From Bacteroidota bacterium (GTDB lineage Bacteria; Bacteroidota; Bacteroidia; UKL13-3), in NCBI GenBank assembly GCA_010027395.1, contig RGVD01000141.1, positions 1 to 6,723 of the forward strand: a DNA stretch of 6,723 bases. The letters run 5' to 3'. Positions 1-5,605 of the stretch are shown here, in pieces; position 1 is the stretch's first letter; each line of letters starts with the position of its first letter. A program made the translations under genes and the position numbers. A model generated the notes under the pieces. It had not been told where the DNA came from and did not search any database. It saw nothing but the letters and a program-made list of their open reading frames with translations.

Positions 1-70
1 AAATTATATGTTAATTTAGTTGCCTTTTGAGGTATTAGCAAAATTCAAAAAAGTAAGAAGTGAATAAGAT

Positions 71-982
71 TTATTTGCTAAATAAAACACCTTCTTTCAA
101 TGCATAGTTGGATGCAATCAATTTGCGAATATAATAATGGTCGATTACATAACGCATCAGCACGCTTGCTACGATAATCATTTCTAATCTGAAATTGACC
201 ATGCCTTTTAGTTTTCCTCTTTGCTCATTGTTCGAGGTAATCATCAATTCGTAAAAAATATCAAACAATGGTAAGTTGATTTCAAAGGCATGTTTACTCA
301 AGGCAATGGGTATGGTATGTAGATCGTTCAAAACCACATCTACTAGAGTTTCAAATGAACCTGCCGATCCAACCAAAGTTGTCACTGGGTATTCATTTAG
401 GGCTTGTTTTAAGTCAATTAAATTCTGGTCAAAATACTGGTTGATATGGGCGATTTCTTCTTCAGTAATAGGGTCGCTGTGTTTGAATTTTTCAATCAAT
501 CGGGCAGCACCAATATCAAAACTTTTTTTCCATTTGATATTGTCTTTGTTGCCAATAATAAACTCAACACTACCGCCACCAATATCCATAATGAGCACAT
601 TTTCTTCAGGCAGTTTAAATGAATGTCTAACGCCTTCATATATGTAATTAGCTTCTTGGTCACCTGTGATGGTTTCAATGTTTATGCCATGAAGGTTCTT
701 AGCTTTATCTACAAACTCTTTTCCATTTTTAGCATTGCGAATGGCAGAGGTAGCTAAGGCAGTTACTTGTTGCACTTCAAACCTATCAAGATAAGTTTTA
801 AATTGTCCTAAGGCCGTTAAACCTCTTTGCATGGCATCATTGCTGAGTGTATCATTACCGATGCCACCTTCACCTATTTTTACAGGTGCTTGCATAGTAA
901 AAACCTCAGAAATCTGTTCGTTTCTAATTTCAGCTATAAGCAAGTGAAAAGTATTGGTTCCTAAATCTATAATCGCCTTCAT
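71..982 (-). CDS. Ppx/GppA family phosphatase (exopolyphosphatase-like)
   Basis: The 303-aa product belongs to the Ppx/GppA branch of the sugar kinase/Hsp70/actin (ASKHA) superfamily. These cytoplasmic enzymes remove terminal phosphate from polyphosphate or convert pppGpp to ppGpp. The N-terminal phosphate-binding motif DLGTNTFHLLI is at residues 6-16 and the conserved ATSAIRNA at 77-84. GDQEA at 107-111 contains Glu110, which corresponds to the catalytic Glu121 of E. coli PPX. The second phosphate motif, MDIGGGSVEF, is at 132-141, with VGSAGSFETL at 204-213. The protein has only the two ASKHA lobes; the C-terminal HD-type extension of E. coli PPX and GppA (about 500 aa) is absent, as is usual for short Bacteroidota forms. 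The start is ATG, right at the phosphate-1 motif. A hairpin separates the gene from groEL, so it probably has its own promoter. Exopolyphosphatase versus pppGpp phosphatase cannot be decided from sequence. Confidence 0.9.
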   Translation of the reverse strand: MKAIIDLGTNTFHLLIAEIRNEQISEVFTMQAPVKIGEGGIGNDTLSNDAMQRGLTALGQFKTYLDRFEVQQVTALATSAIRNAKNGKEFVDKAKNLHGINIETITGDQEANYIYEGVRHSFKLPEENVLIMDIGGGSVEFIIGNKDNIKWKKSFDIGAARLIEKFKHSDPITEEEIAHINQYFDQNLIDLKQALNEYPVTTLVGSAGSFETLVDVVLNDLHTIPIALSKHAFEINLPLFDIFYELMITSNNEQRGKLKGMVNFRLEMIIVASVLMRYVIDHYYIRKLIASNYALKEGVLFSK

Positions 983-1072
983 CTATACGTTTCGTTTGTC
1001 GAATGATGTTTCAAAGAAAATCAATTCGCTTCATTTTCTTTCATCATAATTTCCATTAATTTATTTAAATAA

Positions 1073-1116
1073 AAAACCCGAATCCTCCGATTGTTATCGG
1101 AGATGATTCGGGTTTT
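1073..1116 (-). terminator. Intrinsic terminator hairpin after groEL (possibly bidirectional)
   Basis: Two nested perfect stems are visible. The outer arm AAAACCCGAATC (1073-1084) pairs with GATTCGGGTTTT (1105-1116). The inner arm CTCCGAT (1085-1091) pairs with ATCGGAG (1096-1102) around a TGTT loop, leaving a 2-nt bulge at 1103-1104. On the minus strand the stem runs into a T-tract (complement of 1071-1076) followed by AT-rich sequence, so it should end groESL transcription. The plus-strand side also ends in TTTT, so weak bidirectional activity is possible, but no gene is seen reading into it from that side. It separates groESL from the downstream phosphatase gene. Confidence 0.85.
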
Positions 1117-1130
1117 AAAATATGTATTCG

Positions 1131-1159
1131 CTGACAACTGTCAACAAACACCTGTCAAC
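1131..1159. repeat. Short heptad-spaced CTGTCAA repeats at the 3' end of groEL
   Basis: CTGACAA (1131-1137), CTGTCAA (1138-1144) and CTGTCAA (1152-1158) start 7 and 14 bp apart, with an unrelated heptamer (1145-1151) between them. The first two form a small palindrome, TGACA-AC-TGTCA. They lie between the groEL stop codon and the terminator hairpin. The function is unknown and this may be chance in a short stretch. Confidence 0.35.
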
Positions 1160-1163
1160 TATC

Positions 1164-1487
1164 TTAGTAGTCCATTCCTCCCATTCCACCTGGCATTCCG
1201 CCCGGCATAGCTGGAGAAGCTGGTTCTTTTTCTTCAACCAAAGCACATTCAGTGGTCAAAATCATTGCAGCAGCACTAGCCGCATTTTGTAAAGCTACAC
1301 GACTTACTTTAGTTGGGTCGATAACGCCTGCAGCAATTAGGTTTTCGTATACTTCTGTACGTGCGTTGTATCCGAAATCGTCTTTACCTTCGCGAACTTT
1401 ATTAACCACTACACTACCTTCGCCACCAGCATTGGCAACGATTTGACGCAATGGCTCTTCTAGGCTTCTACGAATCTTCATTGGCAC
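1164..1487 (-). CDS. groL: GroEL C-terminal fragment in the shifted frame
   Basis: This 107-aa open frame carries the rest of the GroEL equatorial domain. Homology starts at Arg6 (RRSLEEPLRQIVANAGG); the first five residues, from a GTG codon, are out-of-frame reading of the upstream part. It contains NARTEVYENLI, matching the E. coli region around 479-481, and VIDPTKV, whose Asp57 corresponds to nucleotide-contacting Asp495. The C-terminus is the flexible Gly/Met tail, PGGMPGGMGGMDY. It overlaps the N-terminal frame by 20 nt. Nothing suggests a real independent start, so it is best read as the second half of a broken groEL. Confidence 0.75.
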   Translation of the reverse strand: MPMKIRRSLEEPLRQIVANAGGEGSVVVNKVREGKDDFGYNARTEVYENLIAAGVIDPTKVSRVALQNAASAAAMILTTECALVEEKEPASPAMPGGMPGGMGGMDY

Positions 1488-2778
1488 CTTTTAAGTTTGC
1501 TAAAGCTTCTAAAGAACGGATGTAAGCAACACCACCACCTGCTACGATACCTTCTTCAACAGCAGCACGGGTTGCGTGCAATGCATCGTCTACACGGTCT
1601 TTTTTCTCTTTCATTTCCACTTCAGTAGCAGCACCAATGTATAGAACTGCAACACCACCGGCTAATTTAGCCAAACGCTCTTGTAATTTTTCTTTATCGT
1701 AATCGCTAGTTGAGCTTTCAATTTGCGCTTTGATTTGAGCAACACGACCACTGATATCTTCTTTTTTACCAGCACCATTGATGATGGTAGTATTGTCTTT
1801 ATCGATGCTGATTTTTTCAGCTCTACCTAGGTAAGTAAGGTCACAGTTTTCTAATTTATAACCACGCTCTTCGCTGATAACAGTTCCACCGGTTAAGATA
1901 GCGATATCCTCAAGCATAGCTTTTCTCCTGTCACCAAAACCCGGAGCTTTAACAGCTGCAATTTTTAAAGAACCACGGATTTTATTTACTACTAAAGTAG
2001 CTAAGGCTTCACCTTCAACATCTTCAGCAATAATTAAAAGTGGTTTGCCTGATTGAACAACTTGCTCCAATATTGGAAGCAATTCTTTCATATTACTTAC
2101 TTTTTTATCGTAGATTAAGATGTAAGGAGATTCTAAATCTGCTTCCATTTTATCTGCATTGGTTACGAAGTATGGAGATAAGTAACCACGGTCGAATTGC
2201 ATACCTTCAACAGTTTTAACTTCTGTTTCAGTTCCTTTCGCTTCTTCAACTGTAATTACACCTTCTTTACCAACTTTAGCCATTGCATCAGCAATTAGTT
2301 TACCAATTACTTCGTCATTGTTTGCCGAAATAGATGCTACTTGTTGGATTTTTTTATTATCATCACCTACTGTTTGGCTTTGTTTTTTTAGGTTTTCGAT
2401 AACTGCTTCAACAGCTTTGTCGATACCACGTTTCAAATCCATTGGATTTGCACCAGCGGCTACGTTTTTAATACCTGCAGTAACGATGGCTTGAGCCAAA
2501 ACGGTTGCCGTTGTAGTTCCATCACCAGCTATATCAGCGGTTTTGCTTGCTACTTCTTTCACCATTTGAGCACCCATGTTTTCGATAGGGTCTTTTAATT
2601 CAATTTCTTTAGCCACTGTAACACCATCTTTGGTGATAGCAGGTGAGCCAAATTTTTTGTCAATTACTACGTTTCTGCCTTTAGGGCCTAATGTTACTTT
2701 AACAGCATTTGCTAAAGCGTCTACACCGCGTTTTAAACCATCGCGGGCATCTACACCATATGATATTTTTTTACTCAT
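1468..2778 (-). CDS. groL: GroEL N-terminal fragment (residues 1-435 plus one frameshift residue)
   Basis: This 436-aa open frame covers the first equatorial half, the intermediate domain, the apical domain and the start of the second equatorial half. The nucleotide-binding loop TLGPKG is at 29-34, ITKDGVTV at 48-55 and GDGTTT at 85-90. The ATP-hydrolysis aspartate is Asp398 in RVDDALHATRAA, and the glycine triplet AGGGVA is at 413-418. The last genuine residues are Asn433, Glu434 and Asp435; Ser436 and TAG are out-of-frame sequence. The ATG start gives the standard MSKKISYG-type N-terminus; the sequence before it is AT-rich with no Shine-Dalgarno. Translated alone, it would lack the C-terminal half of the equatorial domain and so most ring contacts, and it should not assemble into a working chaperonin. 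Confidence 0.8.
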   Translation of the reverse strand: MSKKISYGVDARDGLKRGVDALANAVKVTLGPKGRNVVIDKKFGSPAITKDGVTVAKEIELKDPIENMGAQMVKEVASKTADIAGDGTTTATVLAQAIVTAGIKNVAAGANPMDLKRGIDKAVEAVIENLKKQSQTVGDDNKKIQQVASISANNDEVIGKLIADAMAKVGKEGVITVEEAKGTETEVKTVEGMQFDRGYLSPYFVTNADKMEADLESPYILIYDKKVSNMKELLPILEQVVQSGKPLLIIAEDVEGEALATLVVNKIRGSLKIAAVKAPGFGDRRKAMLEDIAILTGGTVISEERGYKLENCDLTYLGRAEKISIDKDNTTIINGAGKKEDISGRVAQIKAQIESSTSDYDKEKLQERLAKLAGGVAVLYIGAATEVEMKEKKDRVDDALHATRAAVEEGIVAGGGVAYIRSLEALANLKGANEDS

Positions 2779-2856
2779 GATTTTTTGAATTTAAATTTTA
2801 TTAATTAAAACTTGAAAATTGATTTTTTCTGATTTGTAATAACAGACAATTATCAA

Positions 2857-3132
2857 CTAAACAATTGCAAAAATGTCTGATTCGCGCATGATTAGGTAGT
2901 CTTTACCTTCGATGCTGATTTCAGTACCTGCATATTTACCATAAAGAACGGTATCGCCTGGTTTTACAGTGGTAGGCTCGTCTTTTTTGCCTTCGCCTGC
3001 TGCAATCACATTACCTCTTTGTGGTTTTTCTTTAGCGGTATCAGGGATGATGATTCCACCTGCTGTTTTTTCTTCTGCTGGAGCTGGTTCAACTAGAACT
3101 CTATCTCCTAATGGTCTTAAACTTACTGACAT
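2857..3132 (-). CDS. groES: GroES, 10-kDa co-chaperonin
   Basis: GroES is the heptameric lid that caps the GroEL ring and encloses substrate during the folding cycle. The 91-aa length is typical. The sequence opens with the conserved LRPLGDRVLVEP (6-17). It continues into the mobile loop, EEKTAGGIIIPDTAKEKPQ (20-38), whose GGIIIP segment carries the hydrophobic residues that dock on GroEL. YGKYAGTEI (64-72) and the ending YLIMRESDIFAIV match the family roof and C-terminal strand. The start is the only ATG consistent with the family, and upstream is AT-rich with no Shine-Dalgarno. It is first in the groES-groEL operon, 78 bp before groEL. Nothing in it is degraded, in contrast to the broken groEL. 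Confidence 0.97.
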   Translation of the reverse strand: MSVSLRPLGDRVLVEPAPAEEKTAGGIIIPDTAKEKPQRGNVIAAGEGKKDEPTTVKPGDTVLYGKYAGTEISIEGKDYLIMRESDIFAIV

Positions 3133-3187
3133 AATTGTTATAAATGATTATTTGTTAATGAATTGAAATGACTATTCATGACGAATT

Positions 3188-3221
3188 TGTCACATATCGT
3201 GCCACCGCAATTTATATGACA
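3188..3221 (-). promoter_or_regulatory. Candidate groESL control region: sigma-54-like element inside an imperfect inverted repeat
   Basis: On the minus strand, TGGCACGATATGTGAC (complement of 3189-3204) resembles a sigma-54 -24/-12 promoter (TGGCAC-N5-TTGC). The -24 GG is perfect and spacing is right, but the -12 GC reads GA. Initiation would fall near 3178, giving a leader of about 46 nt before groES. The same stretch is framed by TGTCA-C-ATAT (3188-3197) and ATATGACA (3214-3221), an imperfect inverted repeat that could be an operator. No CIRCE element (TTAGCACTC-N9-GAGTGCTAA) is present, and no Bacteroidota TAnnTTTG -7 box was found on the minus strand here. The -12 mismatch keeps confidence low. 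Confidence 0.3.
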
Positions 3222-3337
3222 GTTTTGCGCTTTTTTTAGAATGAATTTGTATAAAATGTCAATGTCAAAGAGCTTAGCCAAAACAAAATATTTGATTTTC
3301 AAAAAAAATCTAGTTCCTAATGCAACCTAATATTCGT

Positions 3338-3345
3338 TAATTTTG
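3338..3345 (+). promoter_or_regulatory. Candidate Bacteroidota -7 promoter box for the ECF sigma gene
   Basis: TAATTTTG is an exact match to the Bacteroidota housekeeping -7 consensus TAnnTTTG, on the strand of the ECF sigma gene. It ends 15 bp before the ATG at 3361, so the transcript would have a leader of only about 10 nt. No clear TTG -33 element is seen about 19 bp upstream; the nearest is TTC near 3314. The box may be fortuitous in AT-rich DNA. Confidence 0.35.
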
Positions 3346-3360
3346 ACATTATAGTAAAAT

Positions 3361-3924
3361 ATGCAATATAACGAGCAAGATATCATCCAAGGTTGCATTG
3401 ATGGAGACAGGGCCTGTCAAAAGGCACTGTATGGCCAACATGCTTCGAAGATGCTTGCAGTATGTATGCGATATTCAAAGGATAGGGCAGAGGCCGAGGA
3501 TATGCTACAAGAGGGTTTTTTGAAAGTTTTTCAAGGTATTTCTCGCTTTAAGGGTGAAGGTAGTTTCGAGGGCTGGATCAGACGTATCATGGTATTTACT
3601 GCCATCAATATGTACAAACATCGCAGCCGTAAATTTCAAGAAGATTTAGATAAAGAAAATTACGATGCCCCTTTTGATGCCGAAATTGTTGACAAAATTT
3701 CTGCTAAAGAAATACTGGCTTTTGTTCAACAAATGCCTGAAGGATATCGCGTTATATTTAATTTATATGCAGTAGAAGGCTATACCCATAAGCAAATCTC
3801 TGATGAATTGGGTATTGCCATTGGCACTAGTAAATCGCAATACTCAAGAGCAAGACAATGGATGCAACAAGTATTGGCAAAACATTATCACATTTTAAAT
3901 GAACCCTTTGAAGAACCAAAATAA
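3361..3924 (+). CDS. ECF-type sigma-70 family RNA polymerase sigma factor
   Basis: The 187-aa product has the two-domain plan of extracytoplasmic-function sigma factors, which direct RNA polymerase to a small regulon. Region 2 spans about 24-90: AEAEDMLQEGFLKVFQGI (43-60) is the core-binding and -10 recognition segment, and GWIRRIMVFTAINMYKHRSR (71-90) is the region 2.3/2.4 helix. A linker (91-112) leads to region 4 at about 115-172. There, PEGYRVIFNLYAVEGYTHKQ precedes the helix-turn-helix ISDELGIAIGTSKSQYSRAR, the -35 reader. Sigma regions 1 and 3 are absent, as expected. The gene overlaps the next one by 26 bp, so the two are probably co-transcribed and translationally coupled, as with many ECF sigma/anti-sigma pairs. 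The regulon is unknown. The gene is divergent from groES. Confidence 0.93.
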   Translation: MQYNEQDIIQGCIDGDRACQKALYGQHASKMLAVCMRYSKDRAEAEDMLQEGFLKVFQGISRFKGEGSFEGWIRRIMVFTAINMYKHRSRKFQEDLDKENYDAPFDAEIVDKISAKEILAFVQQMPEGYRVIFNLYAVEGYTHKQISDELGIAIGTSKSQYSRARQWMQQVLAKHYHILNEPFEEPK

Positions 3925-5455
3925 GTTTGAAGATAAGCTGAAAAAGCAGATGGATGGCATGGAGACGAAGCCCACGGACGACTTATGGGAAAAGCTTGCC
4001 CAAAGCTTGCCTGAAGATGCTTTTGAATACAAGGTGGCTGGCAAATTGGATACTACTAAAATTACTCCAGATCCTGAAACATGGGCTGCTATTGAAAGAA
4101 GGCTACCAATTGCAATTCCTTTTTACAAACGCAGAATTGTGTTGGGGCTGGCAGCATTCCTATTCATGTTAGGATTTTTAAGTCAATACCTATTGCAAAA
4201 TGAAATTTCACTAAACAACAATACGGTAAATACTTCAACAACCACACAAGGGCAAAAAGAGAAAGACGCATCATCCATTAAATCAAACAAAGCACTAACG
4301 TATGCAAGGTCAAAGAATGAAAGTAATACCATTGATGCAGATGTTCAATATAACATACCTCAGGTAAAGCCTTATTTGAGGAACAGCACTCGCAGCAAAT
4401 CTGCAGCCATAGGGCTATTGGCAGAAGGCAGAAAAGCAAAGTTAGCTAAATCTGAAGTTGTTGAGAGGATAGGTAATAATGAAACTAATAATGCCGAGAA
4501 CCAAACAAGCAAGCCAAATGAAAATACCACATCGGTTCTTCAAAATGATCTAGGAAATAATGTTTCAGCACCTTTATCAGATAAGGATGTTCAATCCGTT
4601 TTAAAGCAAGTAGATTTACCAACCACTGCAAATGCTAAAAAAGCAGAGAAAAATACATTATCTATAGATAGCGTAAAAAATGTGATTAGCCCTATTGCAA
4701 TAGCCTATCCTCAGGCGGCCAATGCTGAAAATTACAGCATGCCTGATGAAATGCCATCAAGCAATTATTCTATTACTGCTTTTACAGGTTACAATATGTG
4801 TTACAACCACTTGGTAAACCCAAATACTACAGGTAAAGATTTTACTAAGAACATTGCATTAAGAAACAGTGTTGAAGCACCTACAGCCGAATGGACAGGT
4901 GCATTTTTAGCTAATTTGCATTTGAATGCTAAATGGTATTTGTCAAGCGGAATTATTCTTACTAATTTCAGGCAGGACTTGCGTTTTGGAGTTCAAAAAC
5001 CTGTGAACGAATTGTATGGGGGAGAAGATAATGCATCTTATGTGCATAATTCAGATTCGATTACGAATGGTGGCGGACAGACTGGCATCATTAGTTATTC
5101 ATTTACTGAAATACCCTTTTTGGTGAGTTATAAGTTTGCCCAAAAACAAAAATTTGAGTTTGAAGTGCAAGGTGGATTAAGTTGGGGCATATTGTCAGGT
5201 GCTAATGCACAGATGGTAGACCAATACAATGTGGGATTATTACAAATAAACAGCAAGACAGATTTTCCGCCATTAAGGAATGTGTTCTTTTTTACTGTTC
5301 AGCCAATGGCATCTTATAAGTTAAATTCTGCTGTAAATATTGGTGTCATGCCAACTTTCAAAACCAGCTTAAACTCAATGGTAGCTACTCCATATTGGGT
5401 GCAGCAATATCCGTATTTTGTAGGCTTGAATGTGTTAATCAGAAAAAGATTTTAA
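3899..5455 (+). CDS. Transmembrane anti-sigma-like protein fused to a C-terminal outer-membrane beta-barrel
   Basis: The 518-aa product has four parts. (1) A charged, probably cytoplasmic N-terminus (1-79) has two similar tryptophan motifs, PTDDLWEKLAQSLP (25-38) and PDPETWAAIERRLP (57-70). (2) One hydrophobic helix, about 80-98, preceded by KRR (77-79), predicts N-in topology. No cleavable signal peptide is seen. (3) A linker (about 100-288) rich in Asn, Ser, Thr and Lys is probably disordered and periplasmic. (4) The C-terminal region (about 288-518) resembles Bacteroidota outer-membrane beta-barrel domains of the PorT/PF13568 kind: alternating strands, FTEIPFLVSYKF (402-413), and a final strand FVGLNVLIRKRF ending in Phe, as in BAM substrates. 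The ATG at 3899 is chosen because KFEDKLKKQM resembles the start of related proteins; Met18 is an alternative. Pairing with the ECF sigma gene suggests the N-terminus holds that sigma factor, but no binding partner can be proven here. Confidence 0.75.
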   Translation: MNPLKNQNKFEDKLKKQMDGMETKPTDDLWEKLAQSLPEDAFEYKVAGKLDTTKITPDPETWAAIERRLPIAIPFYKRRIVLGLAAFLFMLGFLSQYLLQNEISLNNNTVNTSTTTQGQKEKDASSIKSNKALTYARSKNESNTIDADVQYNIPQVKPYLRNSTRSKSAAIGLLAEGRKAKLAKSEVVERIGNNETNNAENQTSKPNENTTSVLQNDLGNNVSAPLSDKDVQSVLKQVDLPTTANAKKAEKNTLSIDSVKNVISPIAIAYPQAANAENYSMPDEMPSSNYSITAFTGYNMCYNHLVNPNTTGKDFTKNIALRNSVEAPTAEWTGAFLANLHLNAKWYLSSGIILTNFRQDLRFGVQKPVNELYGGEDNASYVHNSDSITNGGGQTGIISYSFTEIPFLVSYKFAQKQKFEFEVQGGLSWGILSGANAQMVDQYNVGLLQINSKTDFPPLRNVFFFTVQPMASYKLNSAVNIGVMPTFKTSLNSMVATPYWVQQYPYFVGLNVLIRKRF

Positions 5456-5465
5456 GGGAGGATAA

Positions 5466-5600
5466 AGGATTTAGGGAATAGGCAAGAGAGGGGGTAAACA
5501 ATTTTATGTTATCCGAATCATAAGCACAAGTCCATTTGAATTACTTTAATTCTAAGTAATATGAAATAGAAATATCCCTATTGCCTCCTCCCTCAATCCT
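5466..5600. repeat. Imperfect 20-bp inverted repeat bracketing the convergent intergenic region
   Basis: The left arm AGGATTTAGGGAATAGGCAA (5466-5485) and the reverse complement of the right arm (5581-5600), AGGATTGAGGGAGGAGGCAA, agree at 17 of 20 positions. The arms begin 10 bp after the barrel gene's stop and 5 bp after the serS stop (on its strand). About 95 bp lie between them, including a small AT-rich hairpin, ATTACTT (5540-5546) with AAGTAAT (5554-5560). The element could end both convergent transcripts, or be a small dispersed repeat or MITE-like element. No classic T-tract terminator and no target-site duplication are evident. Confidence 0.55.
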
Positions 5601-5605
5601 AACGC

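Larger units (their letters stand above)
1164..2778 (-). pseudogene. groL: groEL, 60-kDa chaperonin, disrupted by an apparent 23-nt deletion
   Basis: This locus encodes GroEL, the tetradecameric ATP-driven chaperonin that folds cytoplasmic proteins together with GroES. Both halves match the family closely, but the frame breaks at about 1472-1474. The first frame reads GANED at 431-435, then Ser and TAG. The homologous continuation, RRSLEEPLRQIVANAGG, lies in the +1 frame. E. coli GroEL has eight residues (QNVGIKVA, 436-443) between the same flanks; here they are replaced by a single T. That fits loss of 23 nt, and restoring eight residues gives 545 aa, the normal family length. All other landmarks are intact and no further decay is seen, so the lesion is recent or is an assembly error. 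The gene is downstream of groES in the usual operon order. Confidence 0.85.

Noticed and set aside
1..30. Plus-strand open frame from the window edge reading KLYVNLVAF then TGA, resembling the last strand of an outer-membrane protein
   Set aside because: Nine residues are too few to support a gene call. The alternating pattern and final Phe are suggestive only, and the next 40 bp show nothing else.
276..647. Plus-strand open frame antisense to the phosphatase gene
   Set aside because: A shadow of the real gene; composition and residues show no family features.
1022..1057. An 11-codon minus-strand ORF (MEIMMKENEAN) between the groEL terminator and the phosphatase gene
   Set aside because: Tiny, with no ribosome site, repeat or recognisable leader-peptide feature; expected by chance in AT-rich DNA.
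1468..1487. Programmed ribosomal frameshift producing full GroEL
   Set aside because: No slippery heptamer or prfB-like CUU-UGA context at the junction. Even a perfect +1 shift would leave out eight family-conserved residues.
3294..3310. GATTTT-C-AAAAAAAATC hairpin upstream of the sigma gene
   Set aside because: Only A/T pairs plus one G-C, with an arbitrary choice of arm within an A-run; likely a by-product of AT-rich sequence.
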